Source: an uncultured Aquimarina sp. (lineage in GTDB: Bacteria > Bacteroidota > Bacteroidia > Flavobacteriales > Flavobacteriaceae). From it: a stretch of DNA of 64,000 bases. Below, piece after piece: positions 8,867 through 19,300 of the stretch. The notes below the pieces were generated by a model. The model had not been told where the DNA came from and did no database searches. It worked only from the letters and a program-made list of their open reading frames with translations. Each line of letters starts with the position of its first letter. Position 1 is the first letter of the stretch. The position numbers were made by a program, and so were the translations under genes. The stretch lies in assembly GCA_947495425.1 (NCBI GenBank), contig CANLYR010000006.1:62001-126000 (forward strand). Reading direction: 5' to 3'.

Positions 8867-9545
8867 TACAATAGAACATATATTTTTTGATTTGGACCAC
8901 ACCCTTTGGGATTTTGATAAGAATTCTTCATTGGCGTTTGAGATGCTCTTTGATAAATTCAATATAACATTAGAGATAGAAGCTTTTTTAGAAAAGTATC
9001 AGCCCATTAATATGAAATATTGGAAGCTGTATAGAGAAGAAAAAATAAATAAAGAAGCGTTGAGAAGAAGTCGACTCATAGAAGCTTTTTCGTTTTTTAA
9101 CATTAAATTTTCTTTAGATATTATCGATAGCATGTCTAATGATTACATTACATTCTTACCGCTCAATAATCATTTGATATCGGGTACAGAAGACTTACTT
9201 GAGTATCTTGATCCAAAATATAATTTACATATTATTACTAATGGGTTTAGAGAAGTTCAACATAATAAATTATCCAGTTCTGGGATAGGGCACTATTTTA
9301 AAACTGTAACCAATAGCGAAGACGTGGGAGTAAAAAAGCCAAACCCACTTATTTTTGAGCATGCAATAAAAATTTCTGGGGCTAAGCGCAGTAATAGTAT
9401 AATGATAGGTGACAATTATGAGGCTGATATTTTGGGTGCCGAAGCTTCAGGTTTAAGCGCCATTTGTTTTAATTATCACAAAGAAAACCTACCTACAAAC
9501 AGTCTTCAGGTTTCCGAGTTGAACCAAATTAAGAGACATCTCTAA
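8859..9545 (+). CDS. YjjG family noncanonical pyrimidine nucleotidase (HAD superfamily)
   Basis: 228 residues. HAD motif I FFDLDHTLWDFDKN (about 9-22) gives the nucleophile Asp and the acid/base Asp; motif II is IITNGF (about 125-130), and motif III/IV are KKPNP and MIGDNYEADI. YjjG-type enzymes dephosphorylate noncanonical pyrimidine nucleotides such as dUMP or 5-substituted analogues. The start overlaps the preceding gene by 8 bases. Confidence 0.88.
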   Translation: MNNTIEHIFFDLDHTLWDFDKNSSLAFEMLFDKFNITLEIEAFLEKYQPINMKYWKLYREEKINKEALRRSRLIEAFSFFNIKFSLDIIDSMSNDYITFLPLNNHLISGTEDLLEYLDPKYNLHIITNGFREVQHNKLSSSGIGHYFKTVTNSEDVGVKKPNPLIFEHAIKISGAKRSNSIMIGDNYEADILGAEASGLSAICFNYHKENLPTNSLQVSELNQIKRHL

Positions 9546-9675
9546 TGGTATTGTTTTATTTTTATTTCAAATTAGTAAAATTATGCATAGTATTGCCTAC
9601 TGATTATTAAGATTCTTTTAATCTTATAATGTTGTAAAAGGCAAGTCTTTCAATTTTAGTATAAAAGTTAAGTAT

Positions 9676-10491
9676 ATGAAATATTTTTTGTTTTTGATTA
9701 TTTTTTTAATTTTTGGAACATCTGTTCATTCCCAAAAGAGCGTGAATGACTATAAGTATGTAATTGTACCTATGAGCTATAGTTTTTTAAATGAAAATGA
9801 TGCTTATCAACTAAATTCTTTGACCAAATTTTTATTCAATAAATATGGTTTTATTACGTATATGAGAGGAGATTCCTTTCCTGAGGATCTCAAAAACAAT
9901 GGTTGTAAAGCGTTGTCTGCAGATGTTAAAAAAAGTAAAGGACTCTTTATAACCAAATTGAAAATACATTTGACCGATTGTAGTGGTAATATTGTTTATA
10001 TTTCATCAGAAGGTACTAGTAGAGAAAAAGAGTATAGAAAAGCCTACCAGGAGGCACTTAGAGTTGCATTTGAGGATGTAGAACGTCTTAATTATAAATA
10101 TAACGAGGCAAAAGAAGAAGGAAATACAGAAAAATCTGCTGTAGCTCCAATTCCACAAAAAGAAACATCAGCTTCAAATTCAGATGTAGATACTAACGAG
10201 GTTGAAAAAGCAACTGTATCCACTCCATCCGAGGATTCTACTTCGTATACATTTAATGACAAAAAATTTGTATTAAAAAAGAAGCCCTATGGCTATGCCT
10301 TTTTTCAGCAACAAAAGGGTAAATTGATTTCTTTGGGTAAGGTGTATAAAATGACTAGTGATAATAGCTATCTAGTTAGCGCAAAAGATCTAAGTGGAGG
10401 AGGTTATTTTGATGGATATGGAAATTTTATATTAGAAAGAATTAATCCGGCAACAGACAAGTTGATTATAGATACCCTAGCCCGACAATAA
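9676..10491 (+). CDS. secreted protein of unknown function
   Basis: 271 residues with signal peptide MKYFLFLIIFLIFGTSVHSQ. The first part (YKYVIVPMSYSFLNENDAYQ through a Tyr/Lys-rich helix ending about 150) contains two Cys (about 76 and 100) that could pair. A low-complexity Ser/Thr/Glu linker (about 150-195) precedes a small C-terminal beta domain (KKFVLKKKPYGYAFFQ...). I recall similar proteins only as conserved flavobacterial hypotheticals. It follows the YjjG gene by 130 bases and is convergent with rarA. Confidence 0.65.
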   Translation: MKYFLFLIIFLIFGTSVHSQKSVNDYKYVIVPMSYSFLNENDAYQLNSLTKFLFNKYGFITYMRGDSFPEDLKNNGCKALSADVKKSKGLFITKLKIHLTDCSGNIVYISSEGTSREKEYRKAYQEALRVAFEDVERLNYKYNEAKEEGNTEKSAVAPIPQKETSASNSDVDTNEVEKATVSTPSEDSTSYTFNDKKFVLKKKPYGYAFFQQQKGKLISLGKVYKMTSDNSYLVSAKDLSGGGYFDGYGNFILERINPATDKLIIDTLARQ

Positions 10492-10595
10492 CAACATCAA
10501 AAAAGAGTTTTCGTAACGATTGGGGCAATTGGGGCAATGTGTAGAATATAAAAGGCAGTGTCCAAGTGTCCGGTAAAAATGTGTTACTAGTCTCG

Positions 10596-11879
10596 TTAGT
10601 ATTTATACTTTTTACCCCATCTGGATTTAAGAAAAGCTCTTAATGAATGCTCTCGTTGATTATCGCCAGGTTCGTATAGTTTGGTTTCTTCTATTTCCTT
10701 AGGAAGAAATTCTTGAGGTGTAAAATTATCTTTATGATCATGAGCATACTTATAATCCTCTCCATACCCTAATTCTTTCATCAAAGTAGTCGGTGCATTT
10801 CTGATAGGTAATGGAACAGAAAGGTCACCAGTCTGTTTTACTAATTGTTGCGCTTTATTAATAGCCATATATGAAGCATTACTTTTTGGAGATGTAGCTA
10901 GATATACGGCGCATTGACTTAGGATTATTCTTGCTTCTGGATACCCAATTGTATTGACAGCCTGAAATGTATTATTGGCCATTATAAGCGCAGTAGGATT
11001 TGCATTTCCGATATCTTCTGAAGCTAATATAATCATCCTACGGGCTATAAATTTTAGATCCTCACCACCTTCGATCATACGCGCTAGCCAATACACAGAT
11101 GCATTTGGATCGCTACCGCGTACAGATTTTATAAAAGCAGAAATTATATCGTAATGCTGGTCTCCTGTTTTATCATATCTAACAGTATTTTGCTGTACCA
11201 ATTTTAAAACAAGATCATTAGTAATTATGATAGGGCTTTGATCTTGGCTCATTACAATCAGTTCAAAAATGTTAAGCAATTTACGTGCATCTCCACCGCT
11301 TAATCTTAATAATGATTCAGTTTCTTTGAGGTCAATTTTTTTTGTTTTCAAATATTCATCCTCTAGCATTGCTCTTTTTAGTAATGCTTCTAATTCTTTT
11401 TTACCAAAGGGATTAAGTACATAAACCTGACAACGAGACAATAGTGCAGGAATTACCTCAAAACTAGGATTTTCTGTAGTGGCTCCTATAAGGGTGATCC
11501 ATCCTTTTTCAACAGCACCTAATAAAGAATCTTGCTGAGACTTACTGAATCTATGGATTTCATCAATAAATAAGATTGGGTTTTTAGTCGTAAATAATCC
11601 TCCACTGTTTTTTGCTTTATCAATAACCTCTCGCACTTCTTTTACACCGCTATTAATGGCACTAAGGGTGTAAAAAGGTCTTCCAGATTCTGAAGCTATG
11701 ATGTTAGCTAGCGTTGTTTTTCCTATTCCAGGAGGTCCCCAAAGTATCAATGAAGGAATAATGCCCTTTTTGATTTGTTGTGTTAATGATCCGTCATCAC
11801 CAATCAAATGTTCTTGGCTAAGATATTCGTCCAGAGATTTTGGACGTATTCGTTCTGCTAAAGGTTGATTTGTGTTCAT
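10596..11879 (-). CDS. rarA: replication-associated recombination protein A (AAA+ ATPase)
   Basis: 427 residues from ATG at 11879. An upstream GTG at 11885 extends the frame by two codons but lies within the promoter box, so I reject it. Walker [10 protein letters not shown] (48-56), Walker [11 protein letters not shown] (about 102-111), then the C-terminal tetramerisation domain with EDIGNANP and [11 protein letters not shown]. RarA (MgsA) acts at stalled replication forks together with SSB and RecA. A -7 box sits directly before the ATG, suggesting a leaderless mRNA. Divergent from the rhomboid gene. Confidence 0.93.
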   Translation of the reverse strand: MNTNQPLAERIRPKSLDEYLSQEHLIGDDGSLTQQIKKGIIPSLILWGPPGIGKTTLANIIASESGRPFYTLSAINSGVKEVREVIDKAKNSGGLFTTKNPILFIDEIHRFSKSQQDSLLGAVEKGWITLIGATTENPSFEVIPALLSRCQVYVLNPFGKKELEALLKRAMLEDEYLKTKKIDLKETESLLRLSGGDARKLLNIFELIVMSQDQSPIIITNDLVLKLVQQNTVRYDKTGDQHYDIISAFIKSVRGSDPNASVYWLARMIEGGEDLKFIARRMIILASEDIGNANPTALIMANNTFQAVNTIGYPEARIILSQCAVYLATSPKSNASYMAINKAQQLVKQTGDLSVPLPIRNAPTTLMKELGYGEDYKYAHDHKDNFTPQEFLPKEIEETKLYEPGDNQREHSLRAFLKSRWGKKYKY

Positions 11880-11884
11880 ATGCA

Positions 11885-11892
11885 CAAAGTTA
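11885..11892 (-). promoter_or_regulatory. -7 box of rarA, abutting the start codon
   Basis: Minus strand reads TAACTTTG (11892-11885), then five bases, then the rarA ATG (11879). TTTAG lies about 17 bases upstream as a weak -33 element. Transcription would begin at or within a base or two of the ATG. Confidence 0.6.
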
Positions 11893-11972
11893 CAAAGCTT
11901 TATAAGAATCTAAACCTGCCATTTTATCTGATTATCACATTTTGGGCTTTTTTTTGATATCTTTTAGAAGTT

Positions 11973-12725
11973 ATGAAAGATAGAGGTGATCATTTTCAAT
12001 TTAGTACAGGTGTTGTAGGGTATCCATTACTGTTTATTTTGTGTATCTGGATTGTATATTGGTTCGAGGTTCGGTTTGGTTTTGATTTTAATTATTTGGG
12101 TGTCTATCCTAGAACTGTAGTAGGATTACGGGGAGTATTATTTTCTCCATTTATTCATTCAGACCTTACACATTTATGGCATAATACATTGCCATTACTT
12201 ATTTTATCAACTGCGTTATTTTATTTTTATAGATCAAATGCATGGATGGTATTGTTAATAGGAGTTATTTTTACGGGTGGGCTCACCTGGTTTTTTGGCA
12301 GACCAGCACATCATATAGGTGCAAGTGGGATAGTGTATATGCTTTTTGGTTTTTTGTTTTTTAAAGGAATTATTGCAAAACATTTTAGGTTAACTGCATT
12401 ATCGCTTATTGTGGTTTTTATTTATGGGAGTATGATTTGGTATATCCTACCCATAGATCCTAAAATTTCTTGGGAAGGACATTTGTCTGGTTTGATCACT
12501 GGCGCTATACTAGCATTTTTTATAAAGCAAGGAATAGCCAAACCTATATTATATACATGGGAATCTCCGGATTATGATCCAGAGGAGGATGAGTTTTTAC
12601 GACATTTTGATGAATATGGTAATTTTGTAGAGCATTTACCTGAAGAAGAGAGTATAGAGGAAGATGAGGTAAAAGTAATCTATGAATATAAGCCAGATGA
12701 ATCTTCAAAAAACAAAAAGGAGTAG
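11973..12725 (+). CDS. rhomboid family intramembrane serine protease
   Basis: 250 residues with six predicted membrane segments. The catalytic pair is visible: Ser118 in GASGIVYM and His170 in WEGHLSG; the HxxxN-type loop motif reads HSDLTHLWHNTLPL (62-75). Rhomboids cleave transmembrane helices within the inner membrane. The C-terminal tail (about 195-250) is acidic and cytoplasmic, ending in a Lys-rich stretch. Substrate unknown; no obvious partner nearby. Convergent with rlmB 33 bases away. Confidence 0.9.
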   Translation: MKDRGDHFQFSTGVVGYPLLFILCIWIVYWFEVRFGFDFNYLGVYPRTVVGLRGVLFSPFIHSDLTHLWHNTLPLLILSTALFYFYRSNAWMVLLIGVIFTGGLTWFFGRPAHHIGASGIVYMLFGFLFFKGIIAKHFRLTALSLIVVFIYGSMIWYILPIDPKISWEGHLSGLITGAILAFFIKQGIAKPILYTWESPDYDPEEDEFLRHFDEYGNFVEHLPEEESIEEDEVKVIYEYKPDESSKNKKE

Positions 12726-12758
12726 TGCTGAAACTAGCTCGAGTAATTTCCTTTGTTT

Positions 12759-13493
12759 TTATATCCTTTGCCTAATTGCTTCGTATAGAAATACACCGCA
12801 AGCTACAGATACATTAAGCGATCCAATTTCACCAAACATAGGTAATTTTGCTTGCTGATCTACAAGTTTTACTACTGAGGTTGATATTCCTTTACCTTCA
12901 CTACCCATTATAATTGCACTAGGAATAGTCATATCGATATCATAAATAGGTTGTAACGCCTTTTCTGTAGCAGCTACAACTTGTATGCCTGAACCTTGTA
13001 GATAAAAGATGGCATCTTTGATATGATCTACCTTGCATATCGGAATTTTAAAGACAGCACCAGCAGAAGTTTTTATAGTATCTGCACTTACTGGGGCGCC
13101 TCCTTTTTTTTGTATAATAACACCATGTACACCGGTACATTCAGCTGTTCTGATGATAGCCCCAAAATTGCGAACATCAGAGAGTTGGTCTAGGATTAAA
13201 AATAAGGGTGTTTCACCAGATTCAACAACTTTAAGCACAAGGTTTTCAAGATTATGAAACTCGATAGGGGAGATATGGGCTACGACTCCTTGGTGATTTT
13301 TGCGAGTAAGTTTGTTAAGTTTTTCTAGAGGGACATATGAAAATATTACATTTTCTTTTTTTAAAAGGTGCATCAACTCTTTAGCAAGATCACTATGTAG
13401 TCCTTTTTGGATAAAGAGTTTATCGATACTTTTTCCTGATGTTATGGCCTCTATAACCGCCCTGATGCCAAAAATTTGAAATTCATCTTTCAT
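12759..13493 (-). CDS. rlmB: 23S rRNA 2'-O-methyltransferase, SpoU/TrmH family (RlmB)
   Basis: 244 residues from ATG at 13493 (MKDEFQIFGIRAV). An upstream TTG at 13502 falls in the promoter box and is rejected. The N-terminal substrate-binding domain (to about 75) is followed by the SPOUT knot with motif 1 LDQLSDVRNFGAIIRTAE, motif 2 IIMGSEGKGIS and motif 3 IGSLNVSVACGV. Methylates G2251 (E. coli numbering) of 23S rRNA in the peptidyl-transferase P loop. SPOUT paralogues acting on tRNA are the main alternative. Confidence 0.87.
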   Translation of the reverse strand: MKDEFQIFGIRAVIEAITSGKSIDKLFIQKGLHSDLAKELMHLLKKENVIFSYVPLEKLNKLTRKNHQGVVAHISPIEFHNLENLVLKVVESGETPLFLILDQLSDVRNFGAIIRTAECTGVHGVIIQKKGGAPVSADTIKTSAGAVFKIPICKVDHIKDAIFYLQGSGIQVVAATEKALQPIYDIDMTIPSAIIMGSEGKGISTSVVKLVDQQAKLPMFGEIGSLNVSVACGVFLYEAIRQRI

Positions 13494-13499
13494 AGCTGA

Positions 13500-13507
13500 C
13501 AAATATA
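13500..13507 (-). promoter_or_regulatory. -7 box of rlmB, abutting the start codon
   Basis: Minus strand TATATTTG (13507-13500) is followed by six bases and the rlmB ATG (13493), implying a leaderless or nearly leaderless transcript. No convincing -33 element at the usual distance. Confidence 0.5.
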
Positions 13508-13544
13508 GATATTACAAACAGGTTTTTTGTAAAAAACAAATAAT

Positions 13545-13576
13545 AAAAAAGGTGATCGTATCACGATCACCTTTTT
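13545..13576. terminator. bidirectional intrinsic terminator
   Basis: A-tract, GGTGATCG (551-558 of this kb), loop TATCA, CGATCACC, then TTTTT. On the minus strand it ends the SusC/SusD/lipoprotein operon, just before the rlmB promoter. A second short stem GTTTTTT/AAAAAAC lies at about 13522-13537. Confidence 0.88.
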
Positions 13577-13598
13577 GTAATATCATTAATCTTAGTGA

Positions 13599-14612
13599 TT
13601 AAAGTAATGTACCTTCTTTAGAAATCATCTTAAAGGTTACAACACCAGTATCATCATCTGTACTTATGTCAGTAACTACAAATGTACCATATGTAGTTTC
13701 ACCATCTCTTTCTACACTATAAATATAGATTTCATTTTCCTCTAATTGTGCAGAAGTAACTTTAGTTCCAGCATCAAAATCAATTTTTGCTTGCTCTACA
13801 TCACTATAGCTGTCGAATAGAGGTTCCCCTAATACAGGGCTAGAATCATCATTAAGAAGTTGAACAAATTCGATACCTGAACCAGCTATAGCTTCAAATC
13901 CGCTAGGAGCTACAAAAGCGATATCTCCAGAATCACTACCATCAGCAGAAGATTCACCTGCTGCAAGATCATACTGACTGTTAGCTGCTTCGCTAGTAAA
14001 TTCACCTTTCTTGTCTCCACCAAAAGGTTGTGGTCCAATAGGAATTTCATAAGTAAACGGAGAATTAAAGAAAGGACCGGTTACGTTACCTTCAAGATTA
14101 ACCGAATTAAATACTTGACCATTAGTAAGGTTCAATACCAATTCTAATCTATATGCATCACCTTTTTCTACATCAGTTGCTCTATTTAACCCCATAAGTT
14201 CTTCAGCTCTAGTGGCGGTCAGCGATAACGTAGTTCTCAAAAGGTTGGTTACATCATCTCTAGTGAAATCTGCTGGAGTTAATGTTACAAAAGGTACAGG
14301 ATCTAAATCTTCAAAAGATAAAGTCACTTCGACATTGTCTAATAATTCACCATTTTGAGCATCTTGATATTCAAGTTCAAGATTAAAGAATGATTCGTCT
14401 AGATTTGAAAACTGATACGATCCACCGTTGGCATTGGCTGTACCACCAGGTCGCAAAGCCGATTGAATTTCAATTGTTCTTAGCACTGCTGCATCAGATG
14501 CAGGATTAGTAATTCTCAGGAATGGGGATTTATCCTCATCTTCACAAGAAGACACGAAGAAAACTAATCCAAGTATTCCTAATAACTGTATTATATTTAT
14601 AAATTTTTTCAT
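13599..14612 (-). CDS. surface lipoprotein of a SusC/SusD operon
   Basis: 337 residues from ATG at 14612 (MKKFINI); the in-frame TTG two codons earlier is less likely. Lipobox FVSSC followed by EDEDK, an acidic stretch of the kind that directs lipoproteins to the cell surface in Flavobacteriaceae. Beta-rich, Gly/Asp/Ser-rich body; I recognise no enzyme motif. Third gene of the susC-susD-lipoprotein unit (13 bases behind susD), a place where extra ligand-binding surface lipoproteins (SusE/F-like in role) are typical. Its role in binding the imported ligand is inferred from position. Confidence 0.72.
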   Translation of the reverse strand: MKKFINIIQLLGILGLVFFVSSCEDEDKSPFLRITNPASDAAVLRTIEIQSALRPGGTANANGGSYQFSNLDESFFNLELEYQDAQNGELLDNVEVTLSFEDLDPVPFVTLTPADFTRDDVTNLLRTTLSLTATRAEELMGLNRATDVEKGDAYRLELVLNLTNGQVFNSVNLEGNVTGPFFNSPFTYEIPIGPQPFGGDKKGEFTSEAANSQYDLAAGESSADGSDSGDIAFVAPSGFEAIAGSGIEFVQLLNDDSSPVLGEPLFDSYSDVEQAKIDFDAGTKVTSAQLEENEIYIYSVERDGETTYGTFVVTDISTDDDTGVVTFKMISKEGTLL

Positions 14613-14625
14613 TTTCAATTATGTT

Positions 14626-16302
14626 TTAGTTGATGAAACCATCAGGGTTGTTATCCCAAAAAACTTTCACACTTTGATTAGTTTTTTGATCTATTGATGT
14701 ATTTGATATTACCCCAACATTAGGATAGAAAAAAGATCTGATAAAATCACCTGGTTCCGGAATTTCGGCTTGTTGTAATCTTGGTTGACCTGTTCTTCTA
14801 TACGTATTATATGCTTCTACACCATTACCAAATAGTGCAATAAAGTATTCTCTGGCGATGATTTCCATCACTTGATCTTCGTCAGGGAATGCAGCGTCAT
14901 ATAAACTTAATACATCATTTACATAGTCATCAGTTGGTGTAATATTTACACCTGTACCTTGTGGAGCAGGAGTAAAGCCTTGTACTTTGGCAATTGATTT
15001 ACGTATACCAGCTTCTAAATAAGCTCTTGGATCACCTTCAGTATTAATTTTAAGAGCAGTTTCAGCAAGCATAAAATCTACGAATGATGATAGCATGATA
15101 GGAGAAATACCCGCACCTCGAAGCCCAATATTTCTACTGGTAATACTTGCAGTGGAATTGTCATCAGCTTGCCCGCCAACAGGATAAGGACCAAAAGTTG
15201 TTCTCAATGCTCTGTCTGGTGGAATACCGTCATTGTCTGCATGAATTCTACCCCAAAAACCACTAAGTCCTAATTTAGAGTTTTCTATGTTACAAAAAAT
15301 ATCTTCTGAAGTAAAATGTGGTGGGGCAGATTGTGTGATACACGATTGTTCGTTAGGATCTAGCGTAGCCACATCAGTTTGTCTATAAAAATAGTAACGC
15401 CATCTTGGATCTTCAAAGGCTTTGTCATCGTCAGCTACCATCCATTTCATAAATGATGTAGACATATATTCAGTAGTACCATTATCAAAATTTTGTCCAA
15501 ATATAGGGTGTCTACTGTCTGGATTATTATCGGTACTTGAAAATCTAAATTGAAAATCATCAGCTTCAGAAGTTATGTAATTCCCGTCCATTATAATAGC
15601 ATTAATCTTGCTTTGAGCATCAGCATCTACCAACCTGGTTTGTACATAAATTCTTAATTTTAAAGTATTAGCTAGTTTAATCCACTTTTCTTTATCCCCA
15701 CCATAAAAAAGATCATTTGATGGCAAAGCAAATTCTTCTTTTTCAAAATCGCTGATAGCTTCATTAAGTAAAATTTCCATTTTGGCGTAAATTTCTGCTC
15801 CTGAATCTGGTTCAGGGTTAGGAAACTCTATTGGTTGTGTAGCCTGAGAATAAGGGACATCTCCAAAATAGTCTACTAAACTCGTCATCATATAAGATTC
15901 GATTACTTTAGCAATACCAACATGTGTGAACAATTCTTGTTCTTCTGCTAAAGGTATCATTGCTCTAATGTCTGGTAATGCTTTTGAATACACAGCTACC
16001 CATTGAGGATCCATAACTGACTGCGTATATGCAGCTGCATATGTCGGACCAAACATGTGGAGAATTCTTGTAACATCCATTCCCTGTTCGTTCAATCCAC
16101 TATTGTCCACAGGATCTCCTTCTAATAATTCTACAAGCGCCAGTTGTATATTATTCAAGAACAAATCAATATTTGCCTTATCATTAGGGAGTCTATTAGG
16201 ATTTTCTAATAGCTCTAATTCTGTAGTCTCGCAGCTAAAATTCATAGCTACTACTAAGGTGAGAATCACCAAAGTAACTTTATTTTTTATTTTTTTATAC
16301 AT
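14626..16302 (-). CDS. SusD/RagB-like nutrient-binding outer-membrane lipoprotein
   Basis: 558 residues from ATG at 16302 (MYKKIKNKVTL); an in-frame TTG at 16311 is rejected. Lipobox VVAMNFSC. TPR-rich SusD fold with TSLVDYFGDVPYSQA and the closing YNTYRRTGQPRL typical of the SusD-like_2 subgroup. It caps the SusC barrel from outside and delivers ligand. Its stop lies about 25 bases from the susC stop side and the pair is plainly cotranscribed after susC. Ligand unknown: the operon has no glycosidase, lyase or peptidase, so sugar and peptide are both possible. Confidence 0.92.
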   Translation of the reverse strand: MYKKIKNKVTLVILTLVVAMNFSCETTELELLENPNRLPNDKANIDLFLNNIQLALVELLEGDPVDNSGLNEQGMDVTRILHMFGPTYAAAYTQSVMDPQWVAVYSKALPDIRAMIPLAEEQELFTHVGIAKVIESYMMTSLVDYFGDVPYSQATQPIEFPNPEPDSGAEIYAKMEILLNEAISDFEKEEFALPSNDLFYGGDKEKWIKLANTLKLRIYVQTRLVDADAQSKINAIIMDGNYITSEADDFQFRFSSTDNNPDSRHPIFGQNFDNGTTEYMSTSFMKWMVADDDKAFEDPRWRYYFYRQTDVATLDPNEQSCITQSAPPHFTSEDIFCNIENSKLGLSGFWGRIHADNDGIPPDRALRTTFGPYPVGGQADDNSTASITSRNIGLRGAGISPIMLSSFVDFMLAETALKINTEGDPRAYLEAGIRKSIAKVQGFTPAPQGTGVNITPTDDYVNDVLSLYDAAFPDEDQVMEIIAREYFIALFGNGVEAYNTYRRTGQPRLQQAEIPEPGDFIRSFFYPNVGVISNTSIDQKTNQSVKVFWDNNPDGFIN

Positions 16303-16326
16303 GATTTTCAATTTTTTTATGCAAAA

Positions 16327-19300
16327 TTAGAATGTAGCAGATACTGTAAAACCATATCTACGTGCACTTGGACCAGAGATAAAATCTATTCCTTGTCCGT
16401 TACCAACACCCGTACTTAGTGAATTGGTGTCAAATCTTACATCATCTGGAAAATTAAAGGCCTTATACCATAAATTACTTCCAGAAAGTTTTATACTTAA
16501 CGATCCAAAAGGAGTACTCTGTAACATTTTATCAGTAAAAGTATAGCCTAGGCTTACTTCTGCTAAACGTAAGGTAGTACCGTCATAGATAGAAAATTCA
16601 TTAGCTCCAAAACCTAAATTGTTAAAATAGATTCTCGTAGTACTTAATTGTACCGTATTTGGAGAGCCATCTGCCTGAACACCTGGCAAAACGTAAGTTT
16701 GCTCTCTGTCTAATGGATTGTCAGCATCAACAACTCCTCTACCTACCAGAGCTGCAGCGGTCTGAGAGTATATGTCTCCACCATGTCGGAATTGCCAATC
16801 CATACTAAATGCAAAACCTTTATAGGAGAATGTGTTGCTTAAAGCACCTGTCCAATCTGGATTAGGATCACCTAGTACTTCGGTATTTGAAGCTCCAACC
16901 AGGTAGTCTCCATTACTTTGTACCACTAATTGGCCATCTAATCTCTCGACTCTACTACCTAAAAGAACACCTACAGGTAATCCTTCTACTGCCCAGTTAG
17001 CTGGTCTACCTTGGATCCTAGAGGTTAAATTAATTCTTTCATTGTCTAATTGAGTAACCATAGGTTCATCTGCATAGAAGTTACCACTGATCGCCCAACT
17101 AAATCCATCTTTATTTTTGAATGGATCTATAGTGAAATCAACCTCAATTCCTTGATTTTCTATTTCACCAGCATTTACTCGTTGAACTTCAAACCCAGCA
17201 CTTGGTGGAAAATCTCTATCAGTAATTAGGTCCTTTGTATTTCTTTTAAATACACTTACATTAAGTCCCAAGACATTGTTAAAAAATCTTGTGTCTACAC
17301 CCGCTTCAAATTCAGAAATAAGTTCTGGTTTTAAATCAGGATTTTCCAATCGTCTATCAATATTATTTGATGATATTACATTACCACCAGCATCTACAAA
17401 AGCTCTAGATCTAAGATTTAGTGCTGGTCTTGTGCTGTATGGTGGTGGAAAACCTGCTGACTGACCATATCCAAATCTTAATTTCAAATAATTCAGACCA
17501 TTATCTGAACTAAGTCCGTCAAAAGCATCTGTTGGTATAAATGATATACTACCACCTGGATATAAAATTGAAAGATTATTAGACTCCAAAGTAGAGGTCC
17601 AATCCTGACGAATAGCTCCATTTATATATAGGAAGGATTTGTAATTGAAAGAAGCATCTAAATAAGCTCCTAAGGTATTTACCTCTGATTGAAATCCTAA
17701 AGGTAATTGACGTTGAGTAAACGTATTTACAGTTCCACTATTTCTAAAGTTATAATGTTCTAACACACCAAATACAACTTGGTCAGTACTTTCAACACCT
17801 TCTCTTTCAAAAGCATCTCTTCTAGAGGTTAGACCACCAATTAATTCTACACCTAATTCTTCAGTAATATCTTTTCTGGCATTAAAAATTAAACTGTGAT
17901 CCCATGTAGTATTACGAACAGCAGTAGTTCTGAAGAAACCAAGTACATTTCCATCAACACCACCTCTGTTTTGACCATTTGTGTTTAACTCTGTATATGT
18001 ATCTAGACCAAGACGATATGTTGCGCTAATCCAATCATTTATTTCATAATTGAACGTGAAATTACTAAACATTCTATCCGTTTGCTGCGTAGCTTTTGCA
18101 TTGGCAACTGTCCATCGTGGATTCTGAATATCATTACCAGATCTGTAATAAACACTTCGCCCATCAGCTGCCTGAAATGGTAGACCAAATAAGTCAACAC
18201 TACGTGGGGTATATAAAACATCCCCAAATACAGATCCACCTTGACCTATAGTACCACTACCTAAAGATGCTGCAACTGGTGGAGTTTTGTAGTCAGTTCT
18301 TGAGAAATTAATTGCTGCATTTACAGAAAATTTATTGCTTAATTTAGCGTTACCACCAACACCAAATGTATTCCTTCTTAGTGTGTTACCAGGAGTAAAT
18401 CCTTTATCCTCTAAATTACCGTAATTCACATTATAAGATACTTTTTCGCCACTTCCTCTAACATTTACAGAAGTTGTAGATACAAAACCTGTTCTAAAAA
18501 ACTCATCAACACTATCATAAGGAACATAAGGATATTCTGAGTTTGCTATATCTTCAAATCCAGTAACTAATGATTGATCATTAAGTCTACTTAAAGGGTT
18601 ATCAAGCAAAACTACTCCGTTTGAATCTCTTCTAATAAAACGAGGATTCAATTCTAAAGTAGCATTACTTAGGGTGCCTTCAGTAAAAGAAGCACCATGA
18701 TTACTAAAGAAAAATCCGAAATTTTGATGGAATCCACCACCATATTCGTCTTGATAATTAGGTAAAATTGCATTAGAAACGAATGCTGATTGAGAAACAG
18801 AAATCTCTGTTTTTCTTTTTGAAATTCCTGCTGCACCAGCATTTTTCGTTGTAATCAGTATCACACCATTTCGACCTCTTTCACCATATAGTACAGAAGC
18901 ACTAAGTCCTTTCAACACATTTACAGATTCGATACTGTTAGGATCAAGATCTAAGAAACGACTCGATTCGTTTTGCGCATCAAAGAATGCTACATCTTGA
19001 TTGTTATTACCTCCATCAAATGGGACACCATTAACAACAAATAAAGGTTGGTTATCACCTGTTAAACTGTTAAGACCTCGAATTATGATATTAGTTGCAG
19101 ATCCAGATATACCATTAGATGCTGTAATGTTAATACCTGCAGCTTTTCCTCTTAAAAGACGTCCTAAGTCCCCTTCGGATCTATCTTCGAGTTCTTCATC
19201 TTGAATAGTACTTACAGCATAACCCAATGATTTCTTTTCTCTTCGAATACCTTGGGCGGTTACAATAACCTCTTCTAGTTGAGCTGCATCCTCTGATAGT

